A DNA stretch of 64,000 nt from Streptomyces sp. ATexAB-D23. GTDB taxonomy: Bacteria > Actinomycetota > Actinomycetes > Streptomycetales > Streptomycetaceae. This document shows, in pieces, positions 24,108 through 31,756 of the stretch. The stretch spans positions 63,942 to 127,941 of the forward strand of contig NZ_KB892015.1 of assembly GCF_000373645.1 (NCBI RefSeq), given 5' to 3'. Position 1 is the stretch's first letter. Each line of letters opens with the position of its first letter. The notes below the pieces were generated by a model that searched no databases, was not told where the DNA came from, and was given only the letters and a program-made list of their open reading frames with translations. A program made the position numbers and the translations under genes.

Positions 24108-25862
24108 ATGTCGGAGAGAACACACCGGTCCCACGGATGGCGCACGGCCCTCACAGCCGTGGCCGCCGCAGTCGCGCTCTCGGGAGCCCTGGCCGTACCC
24201 GGCGCCCAGGCCTCCCCCACAGCCACCAGCCCGAACGGCAACGCCCTGGCGCTCACCCCGCCGATGGGCTTCAACAACTGGGCGCGGTACGGCTGCGACA
24301 CCGACTCCCCGAACACCGGGGACCAAGGGCCGAGCCAACAACTCATCCTTGAGCAGGCCCAGGCCCTGGTGGACACGGGGCTGGCGGCCAAGGGCTACGA
24401 CACCGTCACCATCGACGACTGCTGGACCACCACCGCTCGCGACTCCGAGGGGAATCTCGTCACCGATACCGAGAAGTTCCCGCGGGGCATGGCGTACATC
24501 GGCAGCCGGCTCCACGAGATGGGCCTGCGGTTCGGTATCTACAGCGACATCGGCACGGCGACCTGCGGCGGCTTTCCGGGCAGTTGGGGCCACTTCCAGC
24601 AGGACGTGGACCTCTTCGCCGCCTGGGGTGTGGACTACATCAAGCTCGACGGCTGCAACATGCCGTCCTCCGCCTCCGACGCCGACGGATACATCGACGC
24701 GTACGGCGACTTCGCGGCCGCGATGAGAGCGAACTCCTCGGGACGCGACATGGTGTTCTCCGAGTCGTCGCCCGCCTACTTCTCCATCGGCGCCACGGAC
24801 CTCTCCGACTGGTACGACGTGATCGACGGTGCTTCGACGACCGGGCAGCTCTGGCGCGAGGGCTACGACGTCAAGATGCGCAACGGCGGCGGATCCGCCT
24901 GGGACAAGAACAGCAACGGCGCCGGAGTCATGACCCAGTACGGCTACAACTCGCTCCTGTCGCGCTACGCGGCCCCCGGCAGCTGGAACGACCCCGACTT
25001 CCTCATCACCGGTGACGGGCTGACAGCCGAGGAGTCCCGCTCCCAGTTCGCTCTCTGGGCCATGATGGCCTCGCCCCTCATCCTCAGCACGGACGTCGCC
25101 TCGCTGAGCACCGACTCGCTCGCCGCCCTCGGCAACACCGACCTCATCGCCATCGACCAGGACCCGCTCGGCAGGCAGGCGGGTGTCGTCTCCCGGGACG
25201 GCACCGTCGACGTACTCGCCCGGCCCCTGGCCAACGGCGACCGCGCGGTATCGCTCCTCAACCGCGGCACCACGGCCGTGCCCGCGAACACCACCCTGTC
25301 CGCGGTCGGCTTCCTCGGCGGCGAGGACTGCTCCGCATCGGTCAAGGACCTCTGGACCGGGGCCACCACGACCACGTCCACGATCGGGGCCACCCTGCCC
25401 CCGCACGGCACGGCCGTCTTCCGGGTCACCCCGGGCGCGGGCTGCACCGGTCAGCAGCCGACCGGGCAGATCACCGGCATCGGCGACAAGTGCGCCGACG
25501 ACAGCGGCTCGGGCACGGCGGCGGGCAACCCGGTCATCCTCTTCCACTGCACCGCGGGGGCCAATCAGCGCTGGACTCTGCCGAGCGACGGCACCATCCG
25601 CGCGCTGGGCCGGTGCCTGGACGCCGTCCACCGGAGCGACAGCGCGTACACCGGCTACCGGGCCGTCCTCAACCCCTGTGACGGCAGCTCCACCCAGAAG
25701 TGGTCGTACGAGCGCAACGGCTTCCTGAAGAACACCGGGCTGCCCGGTCGCTGCCTGGACGCGTACGCCTCCGTGACCACCGACGGCAACCCGCTGGTCG
25801 TCGACACCTGCGCCAACTCCCGGCCCAACCAGCAGAACCAGATCTGGGCCCTGGCCGAGTAG
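24108..25862 (+). CDS. Secreted GH27 alpha-galactosidase with ricin-type CBM13
   Basis: A 584-aa secreted enzyme removing terminal alpha-galactose from galacto-oligosaccharides or galactomannan. The ATG at 24108 lies 10 nt after TGGAG; a TTG nine bases earlier is too close to that site. The Sec signal covers about 1-38 (AQAS). The GH27 domain starts LALTPPMGFNNW, with the nucleophile Asp181 in DYIKLDGCN and the acid/base Asp295 in SWNDPDFL. A C-terminal beta-sandwich precedes a ricin B/CBM13 domain (about 455-584) with two QxW-type repeats (NQRWTL, TQKWSY) and GRCLDA motifs. A strong terminator follows. Confidence 0.93.
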   Translation: MSERTHRSHGWRTALTAVAAAVALSGALAVPGAQASPTATSPNGNALALTPPMGFNNWARYGCDTDSPNTGDQGPSQQLILEQAQALVDTGLAAKGYDTVTIDDCWTTTARDSEGNLVTDTEKFPRGMAYIGSRLHEMGLRFGIYSDIGTATCGGFPGSWGHFQQDVDLFAAWGVDYIKLDGCNMPSSASDADGYIDAYGDFAAAMRANSSGRDMVFSESSPAYFSIGATDLSDWYDVIDGASTTGQLWREGYDVKMRNGGGSAWDKNSNGAGVMTQYGYNSLLSRYAAPGSWNDPDFLITGDGLTAEESRSQFALWAMMASPLILSTDVASLSTDSLAALGNTDLIAIDQDPLGRQAGVVSRDGTVDVLARPLANGDRAVSLLNRGTTAVPANTTLSAVGFLGGEDCSASVKDLWTGATTTTSTIGATLPPHGTAVFRVTPGAGCTGQQPTGQITGIGDKCADDSGSGTAAGNPVILFHCTAGANQRWTLPSDGTIRALGRCLDAVHRSDSAYTGYRAVLNPCDGSSTQKWSYERNGFLKNTGLPGRCLDAYASVTTDGNPLVVDTCANSRPNQQNQIWALAE

Positions 25863-25901
25863 CGCGGGCAGGAGGGGAGGGGGTCGGGGAGGCATGAAGA
25901 A

Positions 25902-25934
25902 GGTGCGGTCGGCAGGGGGGCTGCCGACCGCACC
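25902..25934 (+). terminator. Terminator after the alpha-galactosidase gene
   Basis: Perfect 14-bp arms GGTGCGGTCGGCAG (25902-25915) and CTGCCGACCGCACC (25921-25934) with a GGGGG loop, 39 bp after the stop. Confidence 0.88.
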
Positions 25935-26297
25935 GAGATCCGCCCCGCCTCGGTCCGGGAGATCGAGGTGGGTGACGGAAAGAGCCAGATCAGCGGACCA
26001 TCCTGCGAAGGATGCCCCTCGGAGGGACGAAATACGGTCTGCTGGTCAAGCCCTTCCCGCCACCGTTCTGAACGGGCACGGAATTCCGGCTGCAAGCACT
26101 GCCAGGAGAGGACAGCAGGAAGTCCGCACGTCAGGCACGGGCCGGCAGTTTCGAGGGGCCGCAGGCCAGTGCCTCACGCCGTCCAGCATGGAAGGTAAAC
26201 AGACCGTTTTCTACGTCCAGTTTTTAGCGCTAAGCCACGTCGCGCCAATTAGGCTCACGCCCGCGCAACGTGGCCCTAACGCGGGGGATTTGATCGC
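25935..26297. other. Intergenic region before the MmyB-type regulator
   Basis: No supported gene. The last 100 bases are AT-richer (a TTTTTAGCGCTAA stretch at 26221-26233 contains the palindrome TTAGCGCTAA), and this is the likely promoter/operator of the regulator at 26298. Confidence 0.5.
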
Positions 26298-27128
26298 ATG
26301 ACCAGCACCGACAAGGCAGCACTGCGGACTCTTCTGAGAGTCCGTCGTGCACTGATCGACCCCACAGGGCACGGTTTTCACCGTTCGTCCGGCCAGGGGC
26401 GCCGTGCGCCCGGCCTCTCGCAGCACCAGGTCGACCAGCTCCTGCACCGGACACCCGGTACGTACCGGCGCCTCGAATCCGGAGCGTGGCCGAGGCCCGA
26501 CACCGGCTTCCTCCGTGATGTCGCGATGCTCTTCGCCCTCAACGAGCAGGAGTGGGTGTCGCTGTGCCGGTACGCCGGTATAGGCGACCCGCCCGGACCG
26601 CTCACCTCCCGCTCGGGCAAGGAGGTGCCCGGTGTGTGGCAGGAGGCCGTCGACGGGATGACCCATCCCGCGTACGTCACCGACGCCTCGTGGGAGCTCA
26701 TCGCGCACAACAGGGAGTTCGCCCGGCTGTTTCCCGGCGGGCAGGTCCCGGCGAACACGATGCGGTGGATGCTGCTGGAACCACAGGGGCGTTCGATGCT
26801 CATGGACTGGGACCGGGCCTGGGCCCCCCTCGTCGTGCCCCAGCTGCGGGCGGCGCTCGCCAGCCGGCCCGAGGACGAGGTGCTCCGCCGGATCGAGAAG
26901 GATGTCCTGGCCGACCCGCAGTGCGCGCCGATCTGGGACTCGGGCAGTGCGCACATCCATCCCGACGGCGACGAACGGCCCATTCGCCACGCCGTCGACG
27001 GACCGGGCTGGGTCACCATGTGCGCGGCACAGCCCATGGCCGCGCCCGGCGCGCGCCTGATCGTTCTCATCTTCCATCCCGGAGCGCGCCGCGCGCACTC
27101 CCGGATCCCGGTTCTGCGCGCCCCCTGA
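26298..27128 (+). CDS. XRE-family regulator with MmyB-type ligand-binding domain
   Basis: A 276-aa regulator. The N-terminal HTH (about 35-95) reads GLSQHQVDQLLHRTPGTYRRLESGAWPRP, and residues about 105-270 form the PAS-like MmyB ligand-binding domain (VTDASWELIAHNREFARLFPGG, NTMRWMLL, HPDGDERPIRH). MmyB proteins of this kind are common in Streptomyces and are thought to bind fatty acids or other small ligands; several regulate secondary metabolism. It is 112 bp upstream of a type III polyketide synthase on the same strand, separated by a hairpin, and is a good candidate for its regulator. ATG at 26298 follows GGGGGATTTGATCGC. Confidence 0.82.
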   Translation: MTSTDKAALRTLLRVRRALIDPTGHGFHRSSGQGRRAPGLSQHQVDQLLHRTPGTYRRLESGAWPRPDTGFLRDVAMLFALNEQEWVSLCRYAGIGDPPGPLTSRSGKEVPGVWQEAVDGMTHPAYVTDASWELIAHNREFARLFPGGQVPANTMRWMLLEPQGRSMLMDWDRAWAPLVVPQLRAALASRPEDEVLRRIEKDVLADPQCAPIWDSGSAHIHPDGDERPIRHAVDGPGWVTMCAAQPMAAPGARLIVLIFHPGARRAHSRIPVLRAP

Positions 27129-27146
27129 CGTCTTCCCTCCCGGCTT

Positions 27147-27174
27147 CCGCGATGCTCTGATCAGGGCATCGCGG
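27147..27174 (+). terminator. Hairpin between the MmyB-type regulator and the polyketide synthase
   Basis: 9-bp arms CCGCGATGC and GCATCGCGG around a 10-nt loop, 18 bp after the regulator stop. It probably ends or attenuates the regulator transcript before the synthase. Confidence 0.65.
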
Positions 27175-27240
27175 CCTCTCGTGGCTTAGGTTGTGCCCTA
27201 CCCCCACAACGTCGCCGCAACGTGCCCGCCGGAGGATGTC

Positions 27241-28290
27241 GTGCCCGCCTACATAGCCCGCCCCACCACCGTGTTTCCCGCCCACAAGATCACCACCGGA
27301 GAGATCGCCGACGACATCGGCGCGCATCACCCCGGCCACCCCCGGCTCGCCGCGATCCTCCGGATCGTGGCCAACACCGGTGTCCGCAGCAGGTACTTCA
27401 CCCGGCCGCTGGACGCGCCGACGGTGTCGGGGAACGCGGGGGTCGCGGAGCGGGGTACCACGGCCTTCGGCGACGCGGTGGACATGGCGGAGCGGGCGGC
27501 GCACGGCCTCCTCGGCGCGTACGGCCTCGGCCCCGGCGACGTGGACGCGATCATCACGACGCACTCGACCGGGTGGGCCGTGCCGAACATGGACATCCAT
27601 CTCCTGGACCGTCTCGGACTGCGGCCCGGGGTCCGGCGGATCGCTCTGACATCGTTGGCATGCGCGGGTGGCGCCCAGGCGCTGATCCGGGCGGTCGACA
27701 TGGTGACCGCGAGACCCGGCTCGACGGTCCTCGTCGTCGCGGCGGAAGTCATCTCCGCCGTCTACAGCCACGAGGACGACGCCGTCGAGCACATGATCTA
27801 CAAGGCGCTGTTCGGGGACAGCGCCGCCGCCGTTCTCGTCACCAGCGAGCCTCTGGGCCCCGGCTTCCGTGTCGACTCCCCGGCCGACACCTACGAGCAC
27901 GTCCTGCCGCAGAGCCTGACGCGCTACGCCGGCCGCGTCGATCACACCGGTTTCCACTTCGACAGCACCAAGGAAGCGCTGAGCGCGGCCGACGACGTCC
28001 TGCCCGATCTGCTGGCGTGGCTCGGCCCGTCCGTCGTCGGCTTCGGGGTCATCCACCCCGGCAGCGCCCGCATCATCAGCGACACCGCGTCGGCGCTCGG
28101 CCTCGACGCCCACGACACCCGTCACTCCACCGCCACCCTCCGCGACGAGGGCAATCTCGGCGCGGTCTCCGTACTGCGCATCCTCGAACGTACCCATGCC
28201 GAGCCCCCGCAGGACGGCGCCACCGGAGTCATGGTCGCGTACGGGCCGGGGTTCGCCACCGCTGCTCTGCGCGGCACCTGGACCGACTGA
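27241..28290 (+). CDS. Type III polyketide synthase (chalcone synthase superfamily), divergent
   Basis: A 349-aa ketosynthase homodimer subunit. The Cys-His-Asn triad is complete: Cys141 in TSLACAGGAQALIRA, His272 in GFGVIHPGSARI and Asn305 in RDEGNLGAVSV. The cyclisation loop region ends in VAYGPGFATA, close to the GFGPG of the family. Such enzymes load an acyl-CoA and extend it with malonyl- or methylmalonyl-CoA to make pyrones, resorcinols or naphthalenes. The sequence differs clearly from RppA, Gcs and SrsA types as I recall them (for instance THSTGWAVPN where others have CTGFMMPS), so the product is unknown. GTG at 27241 follows GGAGGATGTC. Confidence 0.82.
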   Translation: MPAYIARPTTVFPAHKITTGEIADDIGAHHPGHPRLAAILRIVANTGVRSRYFTRPLDAPTVSGNAGVAERGTTAFGDAVDMAERAAHGLLGAYGLGPGDVDAIITTHSTGWAVPNMDIHLLDRLGLRPGVRRIALTSLACAGGAQALIRAVDMVTARPGSTVLVVAAEVISAVYSHEDDAVEHMIYKALFGDSAAAVLVTSEPLGPGFRVDSPADTYEHVLPQSLTRYAGRVDHTGFHFDSTKEALSAADDVLPDLLAWLGPSVVGFGVIHPGSARIISDTASALGLDAHDTRHSTATLRDEGNLGAVSVLRILERTHAEPPQDGATGVMVAYGPGFATAALRGTWTD

Positions 28291-28329
28291 GCGTCCGGCC
28301 CCCAAGGACCGGAGCGGTGCGCGAAGGAT

Positions 28330-28617
28330 TCAGGCCGCCGGGCGCGGCAGCCGCCGGTAACCGGAGCCGTCCTTGTCCCGGCCCAGCAGCCCGCCGATGA
28401 CGAGGTAGCGGCGGAGCGCGGCGCAGTCGTCATGAACGGTGCGCAGAGCCTCGTTGACCTCGCGTTCCGTGTAGGTGCGCCCGGACTCGAAGAGCGTTTC
28501 CGTGAGGTGGACGAGGAGTTGTTCGCGGCGGGCCGTCTTGCGTGGGATCGCGGTGAGGCGGCCGTGGGAGAAGAGGGTGTGCACGCCGTGGCTGCTGCTG
28601 GTCTGCTGGTCCGACAT
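28330..28617 (-). CDS. DUF2087 domain protein
   Basis: A 95-aa protein made almost wholly of a DUF2087 domain: HGRLTAIPRKTARREQLLVHLTETLFESGRTYTEREVNEAL followed by HDDCAALRRYLVIGGLLGRDKDGSGYRRL. The fold is winged-helix-like, and the domain is often attached to ArsR-type regulators, so nucleic-acid binding is likely. The function of the stand-alone form is unknown. The ATG at 28617 is divergent from a GNAT gene 118 bp away and convergent with the polyketide synthase. Confidence 0.85.
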   Translation of the reverse strand: MSDQQTSSSHGVHTLFSHGRLTAIPRKTARREQLLVHLTETLFESGRTYTEREVNEALRTVHDDCAALRRYLVIGGLLGRDKDGSGYRRLPRPAA

Positions 28618-28735
28618 GGTTCCGAGCCTGGCAGGGGGCCATGTCGGGGGCAACTTGTTTCCGTCGGCCGCGTGCGGGCCCGGACGGACGGCGGCTCGGG
28701 TTGACGGGTGGTCGCGGAGCCGGTTTGCTGACGCG

Positions 28736-29176
28736 ATGACCGATCTTCGTATCGAACAGGTGGACGGCGACGCCGCCCTCCTGGACTGGCAGTTCGTCCA
28801 CAACGCCATCATCCCGACGGCGCCGCTGACATTCGCGGAGGTGGGCGAGCGCGCGCGGCGCAACCGGCTGTGCGTCGCGTATCAGGATGGTGTCCTCGTG
28901 GGCTGTTCGACCGTGCGTCCGCCCATCGCGGACGCCTCGGTGGCGACCGTGATCGCGCGCATCCTGCCGGCCCATCGCGGGCTGGGCTTCGGCGGGCAGC
29001 TGTACACGCACGGTCTGACGCTCGCCCGGGGGCTCGGCGCCGAGGTGATCGAGACCTGCGTCCTGGAGTCGAACCCCGAGGGGCTGAGGTTCGCGCTGAG
29101 CCGGGGTTTCGTCGAGACGGAACGGTACGTACTGCCTGGTGACACCGTGCCGTTCATCGATCTCCGACTCGCCTGA
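28736..29176 (+). CDS. GNAT-family N-acetyltransferase
   Basis: A 146-aa acetyltransferase using acetyl-CoA. The CoA-binding loop is ILPAHRGLGFGGQLYTHGL (RGLGFG in place of the usual Q/RxxGxG/A). The C-terminal part TCVLESNPEGLRFALSRGF is the typical end of the fold. The acceptor is unknown; many such proteins acetylate amines or ribosomal protein ends. The ATG at 28736 is preceded by CGGAG with about 13 nt spacing. Confidence 0.85.
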   Translation: MTDLRIEQVDGDAALLDWQFVHNAIIPTAPLTFAEVGERARRNRLCVAYQDGVLVGCSTVRPPIADASVATVIARILPAHRGLGFGGQLYTHGLTLARGLGAEVIETCVLESNPEGLRFALSRGFVETERYVLPGDTVPFIDLRLA

Positions 29177-29201
29177 CGGCCCCCGGCGCGGCACGCACGA
29201 G

Positions 29202-29236
29202 CCCGGGGCCCGCCGTGATGTCCGGCAGGCCCCGGG
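29202..29236. terminator. Bidirectional terminator between GNAT and protease genes
   Basis: 9-bp arms CCCGGGGCC and GGCCCCGGG with a 17-nt loop between convergent genes. Confidence 0.7.
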
Positions 29237-29239
29237 ACC

Positions 29240-29262
29240 GGTGCTGGTGCTGGTGCTGGTGC
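29240..29262. repeat. GGTGCT microsatellite
   Basis: Three full and one partial copy of GGTGCT directly after the protease stop; probably a slippage product with no function I can assign. Confidence 0.7.
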
Positions 29263-29264
29263 GG

Positions 29265-30422
29265 TCAGGCTGTGTGGAGCGTCAGCCCGTACCGGTTCAG
29301 GATCTCGTTGATCGGCTGGTGCCAGGTCTCGCCGCCCGAGGCGCAGTCTCCCCATCCGCCCGAGGTGACGCCCTGCGCCTGGTCACCGCTGATGAACGAG
29401 CCGCCCGAGTCTCCGGGTTCGGCGCAGACACTGGTCTTCGTCATCTCGTAGACGGCGCCCTGGCTGTAGTTGACCGTGTCGTTGGTGGCGAGCACGTTCC
29501 CGCAGTGCCAGTGCGAGGTGGAGCCGGAGCGGCAGATCGACGCGCCGATGGGGGCCACGTCGGAGCCCCGCACGAGCTGGTCGGAGACCGTTCCCCAGCC
29601 GAGGACCACGGGGACGGTCCACCAGCCGTTGCCGACGCTGACCCACGCGTAGTCGTCGCCGGGGAAGGAGGAGCCCTGGAAGCTGCCTATCGCCGAGCCG
29701 TCCCAGCCGCTGACTCCGGCGCCGGCCTGGCCGCAGTGGCCGGCCGTGACGAAGCCGCCGTACACGGAGAAGCCGATGGAGCATCGCACGTTGCCCGTGT
29801 AGTACGGGTCACCGCCCACGGTTCCCGCCGAGAACGTCCGAGGCGCCTCGGTGGTGTGCTCGACCGTGACCGGACCGGTCTTCTCGGCCCGCTCGATGAA
29901 CTTCTGGACATCGTTGTCAGACTGCTTGGACGCGACGACGTCGATGACGACCTTGTTGACGCGCGGGTCGACGTGCCAGCTGCTGACGCCCGCCGGGGCG
30001 TCGAGCTTGTCGAGCTTCGCCTTCACCGAGTCGAGGCGCTGCTCGGTGTGGGTCACCAGCCGGACCGCGGCGCCCGTCGCCCGCACCGCCGCCGCCTGCT
30101 TGTCGTTGGTGACGGCGACGGTGAGGTCACCCGTCGCGGGGTCGAACCAGGAGCCGCCGTACGAGGCCCCGGCCGCGTGGCGCGCCTTGGGCTGGAGTGC
30201 GGTGGCGGTCTTCTCGGCGGAGAGCCGCGCCCTGGCCTGGCCTTCCGTCAGGCCGAGGTCCCTCTGCATGGCGGTGAGCAGCCCGTCCGAGGCCGGCGCG
30301 GCGGCGCGGGACGGTGCGGCGGGGGTGTCCGCGGCGGAGGCCGACGGGAATCCGGCACCCGCCCAGGCTCCGGCGAGGAGCACGACGGACAGTGCGGTTC
30401 TCAAGGCTGTGGTGCGTCTCAA
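29265..30422 (-). CDS. Streptogrisin-type secreted serine protease (S1E, prepro form)
   Basis: A 385-aa prepro-protease of the alpha-lytic/streptogrisin type. TTG at 30422 follows AGAAGGG. The signal peptide ends near residue 30 (PSASA), and a propeptide of about 170 residues (LTAMQRDLGLTEGQARARLSAEK...) acts as folding chaperone. The mature chain begins near TVGGDPYYTG (about 201). The triad is His229 in FVTAGHCG, Asp257 in GDDYAW and Ser339 in EPGDSGGSF, with three disulphide-type Cys pairs. It degrades proteins outside the cell. An in-frame extension upstream crosses an 18-bp palindrome and is rejected. The palindrome suggests LacI-type control. Confidence 0.92.
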   Translation of the reverse strand: MRRTTALRTALSVVLLAGAWAGAGFPSASAADTPAAPSRAAAPASDGLLTAMQRDLGLTEGQARARLSAEKTATALQPKARHAAGASYGGSWFDPATGDLTVAVTNDKQAAAVRATGAAVRLVTHTEQRLDSVKAKLDKLDAPAGVSSWHVDPRVNKVVIDVVASKQSDNDVQKFIERAEKTGPVTVEHTTEAPRTFSAGTVGGDPYYTGNVRCSIGFSVYGGFVTAGHCGQAGAGVSGWDGSAIGSFQGSSFPGDDYAWVSVGNGWWTVPVVLGWGTVSDQLVRGSDVAPIGASICRSGSTSHWHCGNVLATNDTVNYSQGAVYEMTKTSVCAEPGDSGGSFISGDQAQGVTSGGWGDCASGGETWHQPINEILNRYGLTLHTA

Positions 30423-30486
30423 GGTTTTGGCCCTTCTGGTGTTCCGGCTGGGTGGGGGAGGAACAGCAGGCGTCCGAGGCGTCTCT

Positions 30487-30504
30487 TCTGAGAGCGCTCT
30501 CAGA
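30487..30504. promoter_or_regulatory. Perfect 18-bp LacI-type palindrome upstream of the protease
   Basis: TCTGAGAGCGCTCTCAGA is fully palindromic with the GAGCGCTC core of LacI-family operators, but differs from the CebR box at the flanks. It lies 65 bp upstream of the protease start, in promoter position. Confidence 0.75.
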
Positions 30505-30581
30505 GTGTGCCGTTCGGGACTGTAGCCGAATACATGTGAGCAGGTCCATGCCAATGACATGAGTGGCCGTACGGTCCGCCC

Positions 30582-30601
30582 GATGAGTAGGCGTACTCAT
30601 C
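30582..30601. promoter_or_regulatory. 8-4-8 inverted repeat upstream of the lipoprotein gene
   Basis: GATGAGTA-ggcg-TACTCATC is perfect in both arms and lies 95 bp upstream of the lipoprotein start. It is a good operator candidate for an unidentified regulator. Confidence 0.6.
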
Positions 30602-30695
30602 CCCCACGCGCCCGGCGGTCCTACTGTCACATCGGACACACGGGCAGGTCCGGGCGCAGAGGCGTACCGGGATACGGAGCGGGGGCGGGGCGGGC

Positions 30696-31730
30696 ATGGG
30701 CAGATCGTCGAGAACGCGCAAGGCCGGAGCGGGAGTTGCCGGCGCGCTGGCGTGCGCGCTCGCACTGGCGCTCACGGGGTGCGGGGTGGTGAGCACGAAG
30801 GAGGACCGCAAGTTCGCCGCGAAGCTGGCCGAGACCTACTACCCGGGCGTTCTCAAGGTGATCGAGGCCCACAAGCTGTTCCCGCAGGCGAGTGGTTCGG
30901 AGATCACCTTCGCGATGACCGACGACCCCGACGCCGTGGTCCGCATGAGGGTGGACGCCGACGCGGGCACGTGCAACACCCACGCGTGCCGGGGTGTCAT
31001 GGACGACGCGGTGGAGCGCGGGCGGCGGGAAGCGGCCGCGCTGCGGGTGCTCGTGGGCACGTTCCGGCGCTGCGGCCACGAGGTGATCGCGATCGAACCG
31101 CAGACCGGTGCTCCGTGGATCGTCGCCTCCCCGGCCAATGCCACGGTGACCGCCCTGCTGGAGGACATCGGCTCGTGCGTACGGCAGTGGAAGGAGGAGG
31201 CGGGCAGCGGAAAGGAGGGGACCGAGGTGAAGGGCGCCGCGGTGAACCTGGCCTCGCCGTCCGTCGCCGAGGGCCGGCCCAGGGGAAAGAAGTCGCAGCC
31301 GACGGCGATGCGGCTGGGCTCGACCTCCCTGCTGGCGGCCCTGACCTCGCACAACTACTACTCGGTGGGCTACGCGGCAACGGACGGACGCATCGACCCC
31401 GCTTCCGGCAGCGCCCGGATCGTCCGGCCGTTCGAGGCGCGGCAGAAGTTCGCCGCGGCCGTGCACGACGCCGTGGGGAACCGGCTCCGGGCGACGTACC
31501 CGCGCGTGCAGGTCAGCGACTACGACTGGGTGTGGCGCCTGGAGCCCGGGACCGTCGACCGGGTCACCGGTTACGTGCTCTACTGCGAGGAGCCGGACGG
31601 GGACAAGTCGTGCCTGGGTGATCAGGCCGTGCTGGTGACCACGGATCTGCACGGCGAGCCGCTGGGCGAGCTGCGACACGTCGGCAAGGTGCGCGAGGGC
31701 CGGGGACCTCTGCGACTGCCCCCGATGTGA
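30696..31730 (+). CDS. Secreted lipoprotein of unknown function
   Basis: A 344-aa lipoprotein. The N-terminus has positive charges, a hydrophobic core and the lipobox LTGC (Cys about 29), so it should be anchored to the outer face of the cell membrane. The mature part is rich in charged residues with scattered Cys (about 93, 98, 129, 161), and no domain that I recognise. A basic Lys-Gly stretch near 190-210 divides it into two halves. The ATG at 30696 follows GGGGCGGGGCGGGC. It is divergent from the protease gene, and an 8-4-8 inverted repeat lies in the shared region. Confidence 0.8.
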   Translation: MGRSSRTRKAGAGVAGALACALALALTGCGVVSTKEDRKFAAKLAETYYPGVLKVIEAHKLFPQASGSEITFAMTDDPDAVVRMRVDADAGTCNTHACRGVMDDAVERGRREAAALRVLVGTFRRCGHEVIAIEPQTGAPWIVASPANATVTALLEDIGSCVRQWKEEAGSGKEGTEVKGAAVNLASPSVAEGRPRGKKSQPTAMRLGSTSLLAALTSHNYYSVGYAATDGRIDPASGSARIVRPFEARQKFAAAVHDAVGNRLRATYPRVQVSDYDWVWRLEPGTVDRVTGYVLYCEEPDGDKSCLGDQAVLVTTDLHGEPLGELRHVGKVREGRGPLRLPPM

Positions 31731-31756
31731 CCCCCCTGCGCCGCCGTCTCCCCGCG

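Noticed and set aside
29240..29262. GGTGCT repeats as a functional element
   Set aside because: A short microsatellite between convergent genes with no sign of conserved structure.
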